A stretch of 64,000 nt of DNA, taken from Planctomycetaceae bacterium. Its GTDB lineage: Bacteria; Planctomycetota; Planctomycetia; Planctomycetales; Planctomycetaceae. Positions 1 through 8,832 of the stretch are shown here, piece after piece. The position numbers and the translations under genes were made by a program. Below the pieces are notes generated by a model. It worked only from the letters and a program-made list of their open reading frames with translations, did no database searches and was not told where the DNA came from. The stretch covers positions 1-64,000 of the forward strand of contig PBSL01000047.1 in NCBI GenBank assembly GCA_002726205.1, written 5' to 3'. Every line of letters starts with the position of its first letter. The first letter of the stretch is position 1.

Positions 1-870
1 AAACAGGCCCCATGTGGACGCTGTGGCTGCCGTCATTAGCGCCAGCTCCTCGGCACTTTCATCGTTTCGTGGCCTGATGACCTCGAACGTGTAGGTCCCG
101 GGATAGTCGACTTCTGCAAGTGCCTCGAAGATCGACGGCCAGTCCAGGCCACCTTGCAGCGGCGCCCAGTGATCGTCCTGCGGATCGTCGTGATCGACGT
201 CCTGGAGATGCGTTCCCCAAAGCCGGTCGCCGGCAATGCGGATCTCGGAAGCGGGATCCGACCCGTCGGTCCAGGCATGTCCCACGTCGACGATCAATGC
301 GACCTGCTCGGAGGGGAACGGATCAACGAACTCGCGGAGATCGCTCATCCGCATCAACGGGTAGTCGCCCTCTTTTCCCTCGGCCCGAAGATCCCGGTTG
401 TAGGGCAGGTTTTCCAGCAGCATCCTCACACCCGCCTCAGCGGCCACCGGTACCAGGTCCTCGACCGATCGGCGCATTGCATCGACCATTGTCTCGTACA
501 ACGACCTGGGATCGCGATCCTCGGGCAAGAACATCGGGTTCGGGATGCCATGGATGACCATCCCCCTGGCGCCGATCTCTCCGGTCATCCGCAGTGCGTC
601 GGCCAGGACCGGGATGCTCGCGCTGCGCCACTCTTCGGTCACTGCGCCCAGGACGTTCCGGCGAGCCGGTCCGTGAACGGTCGTGGCCATCATCTCGCGT
701 TCTTCCAACTGGCGACGGACCCGTGTCGCCATTTGGCTTGGGTGATCCCCCGCGACGTGCCGGTCACAGGCAAGTTCCACGCAGCGAAAACCCGCGGCGG
801 CGATGTGGTCCAGGGCCGGGCCGAGATCCAGGCTGCCAAACCCCGCCGTGGAGTAGCTCAACTGGGGCAT
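1..870 (-). CDS. Sugar phosphate isomerase/epimerase-like TIM-barrel protein (3' end beyond window)
   Basis: The frame is open for 290 codons from an ATG at 870 to the left edge, so the C-terminus is missing. It starts MPQLSYSTAGFGSLDLGPAL and contains ENLPYNRDL, VALIVDVGHAW and WGTHLQDVDHDD. The E, D, H and H residues in these stretches are the usual metal-binding and catalytic positions of the xylose-isomerase-like TIM barrel (AP endonuclease 2 family). No leader is visible, so it is probably cytoplasmic and acts on a sugar or ketose. A GGAG lies about 9 nt upstream of the ATG. The exact substrate cannot be read from sequence. Confidence 0.88.
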   Translation of the reverse strand, partial: MPQLSYSTAGFGSLDLGPALDHIAAAGFRCVELACDRHVAGDHPSQMATRVRRQLEEREMMATTVHGPARRNVLGAVTEEWRSASIPVLADALRMTGEIGARGMVIHGIPNPMFLPEDRDPRSLYETMVDAMRRSVEDLVPVAAEAGVRMLLENLPYNRDLRAEGKEGDYPLMRMSDLREFVDPFPSEQVALIVDVGHAWTDGSDPASEIRIAGDRLWGTHLQDVDHDDPQDDHWAPLQGGLDWPSIFEALAEVDYPGTYTFEVIRPRNDESAEELALMTAATASTWGLF

Positions 871-923
871 GATGGAATCTCCATGATGAAACAACGGCGA
901 CCAGGGGTGGGGACAGGGCGACG

Positions 924-951
924 ATTCTACCATGTGAAACAAGACTGTGAA
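924..951 (-). promoter_or_regulatory. Putative sigma-70-type promoter of the isomerase-like gene
   Basis: On the minus strand there is a -35 TTCACA (946-951), a 16-bp spacer and an extended -10 TGG-TAGAAT (TAGAAT at 924-929). Transcription would begin near 917 and leave a leader of about 47 nt before the ATG at 870. This is read by eye against the E. coli consensus; planctomycete promoter rules are poorly known. Confidence 0.45.
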
Positions 952-1154
952 CGGACGAGCATTGCGTCCGAGGGGCCGTTGGGTACATCAACCGGGCAAG
1001 CAACGACGCGATTCCGCCAACGGCCTTTCGCTCGGGTTCTTTCCTGTGCCGGCAGACGACGTTATCGTGGAACTGTTGTGGTGAACTGTGGTGGGCCGAC
1101 GAACGTGCCAGGTCTGCCCCGCGAGTCGTCGTCGGTGCGTACGGGAATCCAGTC

Positions 1155-3416
1155 ATGCTCTCCAGTCGCGACGGCCAATCCCTGGCAACGAGAGAGTCGA
1201 CTCGTCGCGAATGGTTGCGATCCGGTGGCCTGGGGCTTGCCGCTTCGCTGTCGATGGTGCCGGATCGTCCGATCCTGGCTCGAGATGGTCAGAACAACGG
1301 TCCTTTCTTCGGTCGCGCCAAGTCCTGTATTTTCGTTTTCCTCTCCGGTGGTCATCCACAGCACGAGACGTTCGATCCAAAACCCGAAGCCGCCGTCGAG
1401 TTGCGCGGGCCGTTCAAGCCCATCAGCACCAATGTCCCGGGCATCCAGTTCTGCGAACTCCTTCCCCGCATCGCGAGGATCGCCGATCGCCTGTGCACCG
1501 TGCGGTCACTGGCCACCGATGACAACACGCACGGCAGCAGCGCCTACTACTATTACACGGGGACGAACAAGGTCCGTGGGGGGTTGCCGCTGGGCAAGAC
1601 CGATCGCGCTGCGAATCGCCTGATCGACTGGCCTTCGATCGCCGCCGTCGTCGGCAAGCTTCGGCCCAGCCTCAACTCGCCGTTTTCCTCGGTCATACTC
1701 CCCGAACTGATCCTGAACAATCCAGGCTACCTGTTTGCCGGCCAGGACGGCGGTTTCATGGGGCGTGGCTGGGATCCGCAGGCCTTCGAGTGTGATCCGT
1801 CACGTCCAGGTTACGAGACCGACATCCTCGGACTGGTCAACGAAGTGACCAGTACCCGTCTGGCCGAACGTCGTTCGCTGCTGCGCGAACTCGGCAACCG
1901 CTTCGACGCCAGGCAACTGGGACCGGCCGCGGCGACGTTTTCCCGCCACGTGCGGCAGGCGTTTGACGTGTTGATGTCGGGGCCGGCACGAGCGGCCTTC
2001 GATCTCGATCGCGAACAGGACTCGCTGCGAGATCTTTATGGCCGCAACAAGTTCGGGCAAAGCCTGCTGCTGGCTCGGCGACTGATCGAATCCGGGGTCC
2101 GCTGCGTGCAGGTCAACTGGCCGCGCGAGCCGGGCGACCTGTCGGTGGGGAATCCCGTTTGGGACACGCATTTCGACAACATGGGACGCTGTCGCGACAC
2201 GCTTTGCCCGCCGTTTGACCTGGGGTTTTCGACGTTCATCGACGATCTCGGTCGCCGTGGCCTGCTCGCGGAAACGCTGGTCGTGGTTCTCGGCGACTTC
2301 GGTCGCACGCCCAAGATCAACGGCAACGGGGGGCGCGATCACTGGGGACCGGTGATGAGTGGCGTGTTGGCCGGAGCCGGAATCGGTACCGGCCAGGTGA
2401 TCGGTGCCAGCGATCGCAACGGATCTCTCCCGATCGATCGTCGCATCCGTCCCGAGGACCTGTCGGCCACGATCTTTCACCTGCTGGGAATCGATCCCCA
2501 GACACATATCGAGGTCACCGGTCTTCCCTTCAAGATCAGCACCGGCCAGGTTGTGACCGGGGTGTTCGGCTCGGGACCGACGACGGATGCGCGAACGGCT
2601 GCCGGCGGATTCGTTGCCGGGTTGCCTGACTTCAACCGCGGCCCACTCAGCAACGGCGACTTTGACCGCGGTCGTGTCATCCGGGACCGTTTCGGCGAGG
2701 CCGAGTTCTGGTCGGCACGTCCCGCCTGGGACCCCGACCAACCAACGGCGTTTGGCGTGGCGGGCCGGGTCTCGACTCTTGTCGGGCGTGATCAGCGCGG
2801 CGGAGAACGGTACGAGGCACAACTCGGTTTCGGGCTGGCGGATCGTCCGGCCACCGGGGTGATCAGGCCGGGCCAGACGGTGATGCTGGCCCAGGAAATC
2901 TACAACCAGCGACCCGGTCGTTACACGTTTCAGGTCGGCGTGGCCGCCGCTGCCGACAAGCGGACTGCCGCAGCCTGGAGTCGTCACTTCCGAGCCCGAC
3001 TGGTGATCTTTCGGTTCACCGACCTCACCCGCGATGTCGGCAAGATCGCCGAACTGGCGTCAACGCAATTCGAACCGCCATTCAACGCCGGACCGCTGGA
3101 ACTGAAGGTCAGCAGGCTGCTGAAGGATCAGCAGGGTGGTGGCGGCGAGTTGCTCAAGGGAATCGGTGTGGCGGTGGTCGTCGAGAAGCAGGGTTCGGAG
3201 TTGGACCTCGCGGCAGCCGGCCTCGAGTACGCCGTGTTAAGAGTTCTGCGTGCCCGGGTTCGCTTCCTGCCGCGGGATTTCAAGTTTTCCGATCACGACC
3301 GCAATCAGGACGGCAAGCTGGATCGTGGTGAGATACCGGGGTTCCTGGAAAATGACTTTGAGGATCTCGACGTCGACCACGACGGGTTCCTGGTGCCCGG
3401 TGAACTGGACTCGTGA
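1155..3416 (+). CDS. DUF1501 protein with C-terminal EF-hand pair
   Basis: The 753-residue protein begins with a Tat-type leader (STRREWLRSGGLGLAASL). Residues 1 to about 450 are a DUF1501 domain, a family of the alkaline-phosphatase/sulfatase-like fold clan with no settled function. Visible marks are HETFDPKPEAAVELRGPF, WDTHFDN, GDFGRTPKIN and GRDHW. Most DUF1501 proteins stop near 450-490 residues. This one continues through about 250 residues that I do not recognise, and ends with two calcium-binding-type loops (DRNQDGKLDRGE from about residue 715, then DVDHDGFLVPGE). Solo class: no DUF1549/1553 neighbour. Confidence 0.93.
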   Translation: MLSSRDGQSLATRESTRREWLRSGGLGLAASLSMVPDRPILARDGQNNGPFFGRAKSCIFVFLSGGHPQHETFDPKPEAAVELRGPFKPISTNVPGIQFCELLPRIARIADRLCTVRSLATDDNTHGSSAYYYYTGTNKVRGGLPLGKTDRAANRLIDWPSIAAVVGKLRPSLNSPFSSVILPELILNNPGYLFAGQDGGFMGRGWDPQAFECDPSRPGYETDILGLVNEVTSTRLAERRSLLRELGNRFDARQLGPAAATFSRHVRQAFDVLMSGPARAAFDLDREQDSLRDLYGRNKFGQSLLLARRLIESGVRCVQVNWPREPGDLSVGNPVWDTHFDNMGRCRDTLCPPFDLGFSTFIDDLGRRGLLAETLVVVLGDFGRTPKINGNGGRDHWGPVMSGVLAGAGIGTGQVIGASDRNGSLPIDRRIRPEDLSATIFHLLGIDPQTHIEVTGLPFKISTGQVVTGVFGSGPTTDARTAAGGFVAGLPDFNRGPLSNGDFDRGRVIRDRFGEAEFWSARPAWDPDQPTAFGVAGRVSTLVGRDQRGGERYEAQLGFGLADRPATGVIRPGQTVMLAQEIYNQRPGRYTFQVGVAAAADKRTAAAWSRHFRARLVIFRFTDLTRDVGKIAELASTQFEPPFNAGPLELKVSRLLKDQQGGGGELLKGIGVAVVVEKQGSELDLAAAGLEYAVLRVLRARVRFLPRDFKFSDHDRNQDGKLDRGEIPGFLENDFEDLDVDHDGFLVPGELDS

Positions 3417-3533
3417 CGTTCGACGAAATCATCCGGTTGGAGGGCCCGGTTGTTTCGGTGGATACGGAAATCCCGGCCGGCGTCGGGTTCTGTGGTAGGC
3501 TGGTCTGCCGATAGACAATCCGGACTGGTGTTG

Positions 3534-3551
3534 GCGGTCCGATTCGACCGC
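3534..3551 (+). repeat. Perfect 6-bp inverted repeat upstream of the lactonase gene
   Basis: GCGGTC and GACCGC flank a 6-nt loop, 24 nt before the ATG at 3576 and just upstream of the ribosome binding site AGGAGC. It could be an operator or a leader hairpin, or chance in G+C-rich DNA. There is no T-tract. Confidence 0.3.
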
Positions 3552-3575
3552 TGCCGATGAAAACAGGAGCACGAG

Positions 3576-4718
3576 ATGAACGACCGATGGCGAAGCCCGT
3601 GGCCGGTGGCACTGGGACTGTTCTGCAGCGTGTTGGCGAGTCCGTCAGCTGGTGAAGATCAACAGCTCGTGTTCATCTCGGCATTCGCCAAGGGAGACGA
3701 GGGGGCAATCCACGCCTTTCAGCTCGACACAAAGCAGGCCTCGATGAAGCTCGTCCATCGCACGACCGATGTCGAGCATCCGTTCTTCCTGGCCCTGTCT
3801 CCGGATCGCAATTACCTGTACTCGATTCACGCCGCCCAGTTCGGGGGCAAGGAGCACGAGCAGATTGCGGCCTACCGGTTGGAGGGAAGGACCGGGCGGA
3901 TGTCGTTGATCAACCGGCAGTCGGCCCTGGGTTCGTCGGCCTGTTATCTCGACGTGGCCCGCGATGGCCGGACCGTCGTCGTCGCCAACTACTCGACGGG
4001 AAGTGTCGCCTCGTTGCCCGTCGGCAGGGATGGCTCGCTGGGCAAGGCCGCATCGTTCGTGCAACACGAAAGCGCCAGCGTTGTTCCCTCTCGACAGAAA
4101 GGACCACACGCCCACTGCATCGTCATCAGCCCGGACAATCGCTTCATCCTCTCCGCCGATCTCGGGCTGGATCGCGTGGTCAGCTATCGCCTTGATGCCG
4201 ACAAGTCGACCATCACCCCGGCGCGGCAGGCTTTTGTCCGCACGCCTCCCGGGGCGGGACCCCGGCATCTGACCTTCCATCCGAGCGGACGATGGGTTTA
4301 CGTGATCAACGAACTGGCCAACTCGGTGACCGTATTTGGCTATGACAAGAACAAGGGCCTGCTGATCGAACGGCAGACGATCTCGACCTTACCCGAGGAT
4401 TTCGAGGGGACCAGTTACTGTGCCGACCTGAAGATCACTCCCAACGGCCGTTTTCTCTACGGCACGAACCGGGGCCACGACAGCCTGGCCTCGTACCGGA
4501 TCGGTGACGATGGGCGATTGAAGCGACTGGCAATCATCCCCAGCCGGGGCAAGGGGCCACAGAACCTGGCGATCACTCCCGACGGGCGGCTGCTGTTGTG
4601 CGCCAACATGCCGGGACAGAACGTCGTCCTGTTTCGGATCGATCGGAAAAACGGTGGCCTGGAGGCGGTTGGCGAGCCGATCGGAATGCCGAGTCCGTCG
4701 TGCATCATGCTTCGGTAA
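3576..4718 (+). CDS. Secreted lactonase-family seven-bladed beta-propeller
   Basis: The 380-residue protein has a cleavable leader (WPVALGLFCSVLASPSAG) and repeated propeller motifs, for example LALSPDRNYLYSIHA, GPHAHCIVISPDNRFIL, GPRHLTFHPSGRWVYVINE and GPQNLAITPDGRLLLCAN. These match the lactonase/6-phosphogluconolactonase (YbhE/Pgl) family, whose cytoplasmic members hydrolyse 6-phosphogluconolactone. With an export signal it more likely acts on an extracytoplasmic sugar lactone or has no phosphate substrate. AGGAGC lies about 10 nt upstream of the start. Confidence 0.9.
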   Translation: MNDRWRSPWPVALGLFCSVLASPSAGEDQQLVFISAFAKGDEGAIHAFQLDTKQASMKLVHRTTDVEHPFFLALSPDRNYLYSIHAAQFGGKEHEQIAAYRLEGRTGRMSLINRQSALGSSACYLDVARDGRTVVVANYSTGSVASLPVGRDGSLGKAASFVQHESASVVPSRQKGPHAHCIVISPDNRFILSADLGLDRVVSYRLDADKSTITPARQAFVRTPPGAGPRHLTFHPSGRWVYVINELANSVTVFGYDKNKGLLIERQTISTLPEDFEGTSYCADLKITPNGRFLYGTNRGHDSLASYRIGDDGRLKRLAIIPSRGKGPQNLAITPDGRLLLCANMPGQNVVLFRIDRKNGGLEAVGEPIGMPSPSCIMLR

Positions 4719-4761
4719 TTCACCGGCGGCTCGGCAGATCACCGTCGGAAGACAAGCTTGC

Positions 4762-4781
4762 CGTCGGCTGGGTAGCCGACG
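4762..4781 (+). terminator. Strong 8-bp hairpin after the lactonase gene
   Basis: CGTCGGCT and AGCCGACG pair perfectly around a 4-nt GGGT loop, 43 nt after the stop codon at 4718. No T-run follows, so this is a possible factor-dependent terminator, mRNA-stabilising hairpin or REP-like element rather than a classical intrinsic terminator. Confidence 0.4.
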
Positions 4782-4830
4782 ACAATGCCTGCTGTCTGCG
4801 GGCCTGTTGGCAATCGCGTTCGGTTGTGGA

Positions 4831-6318
4831 ATGACGATGCTGGGAATCCAGGGAAATCGGCGAACGCTTTGCGACGGCATCAGCCGTCGCGACCTGTTGC
4901 AGATCGGCGCGTTGGGTCCCCTGGGCGTGGGACTGGCCGACGTGCTGGCTGCCGGGACGGGGTCGGCCGGATCGGGTGCGGCCAAATCGTGCATCCTGCT
5001 GTTCCCCTACGGCTCGCCTCCCACGCACGAGACCTTCGATCCAAAACCCGAGGCGCCCGTCGAGATCCGGGGTGAACTGGGATCGATCGAGTCGAACGTA
5101 CCCGGCCTGCGGGTCTGCGAACTGCTGCCGCGCGTGGCCGGCGTGATGGACAAGGTCACCGTGGCCCGTTCGTTGACTCATTCCTTCCCGGTCCACGGCG
5201 TGGCCTACGCGGTGACGGGGATCCCCACCTACACCCCGGCACTCGAGACAAAGGCCCGGGACCTGAAGCACTGGCCCTACGTCGGTTCGGTCGTCGAATA
5301 TCTCGACGGCCAGCGAGGGATTCGTCCCCCCGAGGGCATGCCGGGCAATATCGGTTTGCCCTGGCTGCTCAACTCCAAGACCGACAATCCGCTGGTCAAC
5401 GCCGGTGTTTTCTCGGGGTTTCTCAACAGCCGTTTCGACCCGGTCTGGACCGACTTCGACGGCCCGGGACTGCATGTTGCTCCCAGGAGCACGGTGGGTC
5501 AGAAGACGCGGTATCGTAATCCCTACGGTGGCACCACGTCCGGGGGGCGGTTCCACATGGCCCCGGCAGCGCGGTTGTCCGGGGACCTGTCGATTGACCG
5601 CTTGAATCTGCGACGGTCGTTGCTCGAGCAGTTCGAGCGGGAACGCCGTGACCTGGACAACAGCCTGGCGGTCCAGGCGATGGGTCGGCAGCGTGAAATG
5701 GCGATGTCGCTGCTGACATCGGGCCGGGTCCGCGAGGCGCTGGATATCGGCCGCGAGTCACCGGCCATGCGCGAGCGTTACGGCATGACGCTGTTCGGCC
5801 AGACCTGCCTGGCGGCGCGACGGTTGATCGAATCGGGAGCACGGTTCGTCACCGTGTTGTGGGATTGCTTCGGCCAGTTCGGCAACGGCGCGTGGGATAC
5901 TCACCAGTACCACTATCCCCGGCTCAAGGAACTGCTGTTGCCCGGTTTCGACCTGGCCTATTCGGCGCTGATCGAGGACATGTCGTCGCGGGGGCTGCTC
6001 GACGAGACGCTGGTGATGTGGATGAGCGAGCACGGGCGGACTCCCAAGATCAACTCCAAGCCCGGCGGCGGTCGCGACCACTGGTCGCGGGCCTACACGG
6101 CGGTCGTGGCCGGCGGTGGTACGCCGGCCGGCCGGGTCGTCGGCCGGACCACGCCCGATGGCGGTGACGTCCGCGAGACACCGATCTCGCCCAAGGACAT
6201 GCAGGCCACGCTCTACCACCTGCTGGGTTACGACCCGCGAATGACGATGCCCGATCGCAACGGGCAACCGCACCCGATCGCCGGCACCGGCAGCCTGAGG
6301 CCGGAGTTGTTGGGCTAG
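4831..6318 (+). CDS. DUF1501 protein (solo class)
   Basis: The protein has 495 residues from the ATG at 4831. The frame is open further upstream to 4654, but that would overlap the lactonase and lacks a leader. The N-terminus carries a Tat-like segment (GISRRDLLQIGALGPLGVGL), then LLFPYGSPPTHETFDPKPEA, AWDTHQYHY and TPKINSKPGGGRDHW. It is followed 101 nt later by another DUF1501 gene in the same direction, which has its own promoter-like signal. It is predicted to be exported folded and to act outside the cytoplasm. The substrate is unknown. Confidence 0.93.
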   Translation: MTMLGIQGNRRTLCDGISRRDLLQIGALGPLGVGLADVLAAGTGSAGSGAAKSCILLFPYGSPPTHETFDPKPEAPVEIRGELGSIESNVPGLRVCELLPRVAGVMDKVTVARSLTHSFPVHGVAYAVTGIPTYTPALETKARDLKHWPYVGSVVEYLDGQRGIRPPEGMPGNIGLPWLLNSKTDNPLVNAGVFSGFLNSRFDPVWTDFDGPGLHVAPRSTVGQKTRYRNPYGGTTSGGRFHMAPAARLSGDLSIDRLNLRRSLLEQFERERRDLDNSLAVQAMGRQREMAMSLLTSGRVREALDIGRESPAMRERYGMTLFGQTCLAARRLIESGARFVTVLWDCFGQFGNGAWDTHQYHYPRLKELLLPGFDLAYSALIEDMSSRGLLDETLVMWMSEHGRTPKINSKPGGGRDHWSRAYTAVVAGGGTPAGRVVGRTTPDGGDVRETPISPKDMQATLYHLLGYDPRMTMPDRNGQPHPIAGTGSLRPELLG

Positions 6319-6362
6319 TGGTCCGGGAATGCTCTTGCGGGGATCCTGTGCTCGCGGAGTCG

Positions 6363-6371
6363 TGATATACT
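6363..6371 (+). promoter_or_regulatory. Extended -10 promoter element
   Basis: TG-A-TATACT (hexamer 6366-6371, five of six consensus bases) lies about 50 nt before the GTG start at 6420. No convincing -35 is seen at 16-18 bp, as is usual for extended -10 promoters. It suggests this DUF1501 gene can be transcribed separately from the one before it. Confidence 0.35.
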
Positions 6372-6419
6372 GTTGGACGAAGCTCCTTCCGGGTCGACTC
6401 GAACCGAGGAATCTCTCCG

Positions 6420-7847
6420 GTGATTATCAGCTCGTCGAGTTCGCGAATCGGCCGACGCCAGGCGATGTCGTCATTGGCCGCCGGCGGGCTGGGGCTGTCG
6501 CTGGGTGGGTTGTTGCAGGCCGGCGAACTTGTCGGGCGGGACCGGCCGGCAATCCGTTCGTGCATCATCGTCTTCTATTACGGTGGGTCCAGCCACCTGG
6601 ACACCTACGACATGAAGCCCGAGGGGCCGATGGCGATCCGGGGAGAATTTCGCCCGGTGCCCTCGAATGTTCCCGGGATGCCCGTCTCCGAGCACCTGCC
6701 ACAGATGGCCAGGGTGATGGACCGCTGTGCGGTGATTCGCAGCATGCACCACACCAACCGGCTGCACGATTCGGCCTCGACCGAGTCGTTGACCGGGCGG
6801 CAGGGACCGATGGGAGACCGCGAGGAATTCGCGGTGATGGACCAGTTCTTCCCCTGCTACGGCGCGGTGGTCAACCACTTCAACCAGCACCGCGACATCG
6901 ACATTCCCCACGCGGCGTTGCCGTGGGTCTTTCACAACGTCGTGCCGACGCCGTGCCAGGGTGGGGGGTTCCTGGGCAAGGCCTTCGACCCGTTTCAGAT
7001 TACCGGCGATCCGAAGACCTTGACCTATCGCAACGAGGCGTTGAAATCGCCCGAGACGCTGACGTCGGGTCGGCTGGCCGGCCGCCGTGGCCTGCTCGAC
7101 CAGATCGACTCGGGTTTGTCGGCAGCGGCCATCACCCCGGCGATGACTGAGTTGCGGTCGTTCTACGAGCGGGCCTACGAGTTGATCGGGTCGCCGATGG
7201 TCTCCCGCGCGTTGGATATCGACAGCGAGCCCAAGGCGTTGCGCGAGCGATACGGGATGATGAAGGAGATTCCCCGTGGAGGAGGCAACGGGGCCGAGAA
7301 GGGTTACGGTCGCAACATGCGAGGCCAGAACCTGTTGCTGGCCCGGCGGCTGGTCGAAGCGGGCGTGCCGTTCGTCAATGTTTATGACTTCCTGCAGCAG
7401 GGCCAGAACTGGGACTCGCACCGCGACAATTTCAACCAGAACAAGAAGTACCTGCTGCCCCAGGCCGACCAGGCGTTATCGGCTCTGATCGAGGACCTCG
7501 ACGACCGGGGCCTACTCGAGACGACCCTGGTGGTGGCGATGGGGGAATTCGGCCGAACCCCGAAGATCAACGCCAGCGCGGGCCGCGACCACTGGCCCGA
7601 CTGCTACTCGGTCCTGCTGGCCGGTGGTGGTGTCCGTGGCGGAACCTACTACGGCGCCAGTGACGAGTCGGGCGCCTACCCGGCCGATTTGCCGGTGACA
7701 CCGGCCAACCTGGCCGCCACGATCTACTGGCGGTTCGGCATCGACCCGCGGCGGATGATCCACGACCGCACCGGTCGCCCCTGGCGGTTGGCCGACGGCG
7801 CGCCGATTCGTGCGTTGTTCGATGATGCGGCAGCACAGGCCGGGTAA
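6420..7847 (+). CDS. DUF1501 protein (solo class), GTG start
   Basis: The 475-residue protein starts at GTG 6420, with GAGGA about 10 nt upstream. An ATG at 6465 would cut into the leader, which runs SRIGRRQAMSSLAAGGLGLS. Family marks are SHLDTYDMKPEGPMAIRGEF, NWDSHRDN, GEFGRTPKIN and AGRDHW. The C-terminal part PVTPANLAATIYWRFGIDP is typical of the solo DUF1501 group. It is shorter in the middle than the preceding paralogue and clearly not a recent duplicate, since identity is confined to motifs. Confidence 0.93.
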   Translation: MIISSSSSRIGRRQAMSSLAAGGLGLSLGGLLQAGELVGRDRPAIRSCIIVFYYGGSSHLDTYDMKPEGPMAIRGEFRPVPSNVPGMPVSEHLPQMARVMDRCAVIRSMHHTNRLHDSASTESLTGRQGPMGDREEFAVMDQFFPCYGAVVNHFNQHRDIDIPHAALPWVFHNVVPTPCQGGGFLGKAFDPFQITGDPKTLTYRNEALKSPETLTSGRLAGRRGLLDQIDSGLSAAAITPAMTELRSFYERAYELIGSPMVSRALDIDSEPKALRERYGMMKEIPRGGGNGAEKGYGRNMRGQNLLLARRLVEAGVPFVNVYDFLQQGQNWDSHRDNFNQNKKYLLPQADQALSALIEDLDDRGLLETTLVVAMGEFGRTPKINASAGRDHWPDCYSVLLAGGGVRGGTYYGASDESGAYPADLPVTPANLAATIYWRFGIDPRRMIHDRTGRPWRLADGAPIRALFDDAAAQAG

Positions 7848-7862
7848 GGCAGTCGCCCTGCC
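7848..7862 (+). terminator. Small hairpin between convergent genes
   Basis: GGCAG-TCGCC-CTGCC follows the stop at 7847 directly and lies 10 nt before the end of the convergent esterase gene. The stem is only 5 bp with no T-tract, so a bidirectional terminator is a weak suggestion. Confidence 0.25.
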
Positions 7863-7871
7863 GGAATCTGT

Positions 7872-8786
7872 CTACAGGGCGCCTCGGGTCTTCAACCAGG
7901 CCTCGAAGGCTGGCAACCAGGACGGGTTTTTCCGGAAGGCTCCCGGTCCGTGGCTTCCGGATTCAAACAGCAACAGTTGGCAGCGGACATTGTGGGCCAC
8001 CAGTTGGCGGTAATACCGCAGGCTGTTTTCGACCGGCACCGCGCGATCGTCGGCGCAGTGCAGCATGAACGTCGGCGGCGTCTGTCTGGTGACCCGGGTC
8101 TCGTTGGAATACCGCTTGACCAGCGAGTCATTCGGTGACGCGCCGAGCAGGTTGTGTCGTGAACCACCGTGGGTGACGCCGGCAGCCATCGTGATCACCG
8201 GGTAGAAGAGGATCGAGAAGTTTGGACGAGAGGACTGGCGTTCTACGGGATCACTGGCAGCGGGTTTCCCCGCATCGAAGACGGTTGAAACGGTGCTGGC
8301 CAGGTGGCCACCGGCCGAAAATCCCCAGACGCCAACGCGCCTGGGATCGATGTTCCACGTCGTGGCGTTGTGTCGGACGGTGCGGATGGCACGGCGGGCG
8401 TCGTTGGCCGGAATCAGGTGATGACCGTTGGGCAGGCGGTACTTGACGACAATCGCGGCGATTCCGTGGGGCAGCAGGATATCGGCGATCTGCTTTCCCT
8501 CGGTTTCCATGCAGACCACGCCGTAGCCTCCCCCCGGGGTGACCACCACCGCGGCCCCGGTCGCCCGGTCCTTTTCGGGCAGGTAGATGGTCAGCGACGG
8601 TTTCGAGATGTTCCCGATGCAACCGCCGGCCTTCTCCTTGCCCGAAAGCCCGTTGTCGTCGGGGACCCCGCTTGGCCACAGGGGAATCGTCATCGGCTTG
8701 CCCTGGGACCTGGCCAGGACGTGGGTGCTGCTGCCCAGCAACACGGTCAGCCCGATCAGGACTGTCAAGCAGGGCTGTCGAGGCAT
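7872..8786 (-). CDS. Secreted alpha/beta-hydrolase, acetyl-esterase type
   Basis: The 304-residue protein has a Sec-type leader (CLTVLIGLTVLLGSSTHVLA). The alpha/beta hydrolase fold is shown by the oxyanion segment TPGGGYGVV, the nucleophile elbow GFSAGGHLAS, the acid region CADDRAVPVENS and the C-terminal SGSHG histidine. The MTIPLWPSGVPDD opening is common in planctomycete hydrolases annotated as endo-1,4-beta-xylanase B or acetylesterase. It probably removes acyl groups from plant or algal glycans. RBS GGAAGGA precedes the ATG. The next gene upstream lies 46 nt away on the same strand. Confidence 0.9.
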   Translation of the reverse strand: MPRQPCLTVLIGLTVLLGSSTHVLARSQGKPMTIPLWPSGVPDDNGLSGKEKAGGCIGNISKPSLTIYLPEKDRATGAAVVVTPGGGYGVVCMETEGKQIADILLPHGIAAIVVKYRLPNGHHLIPANDARRAIRTVRHNATTWNIDPRRVGVWGFSAGGHLASTVSTVFDAGKPAASDPVERQSSRPNFSILFYPVITMAAGVTHGGSRHNLLGASPNDSLVKRYSNETRVTRQTPPTFMLHCADDRAVPVENSLRYYRQLVAHNVRCQLLLFESGSHGPGAFRKNPSWLPAFEAWLKTRGAL

Positions 8787-8832
8787 GGGATTTCCTTCCA
8801 GGGTGTGCGATCGAATCGGGGTGTGGCGGGGC

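Noticed and set aside
154-1623. 489-codon open frame on the plus strand
   Set aside because: It lies antisense to the isomerase-like gene and over the start of the DUF1501 gene, with no recognisable domain; G+C-rich DNA gives long chance frames.
3576-4718. Cytosolic 6-phosphogluconolactonase of the pentose phosphate pathway
   Set aside because: A signal peptide points to export, so only the family assignment is kept.
4654-4830. N-terminal extension of the DUF1501 gene overlapping the lactonase
   Set aside because: The extension is Arg- and Cys-rich with no signal features; the ATG at 4831 puts the Tat motif at a normal distance.
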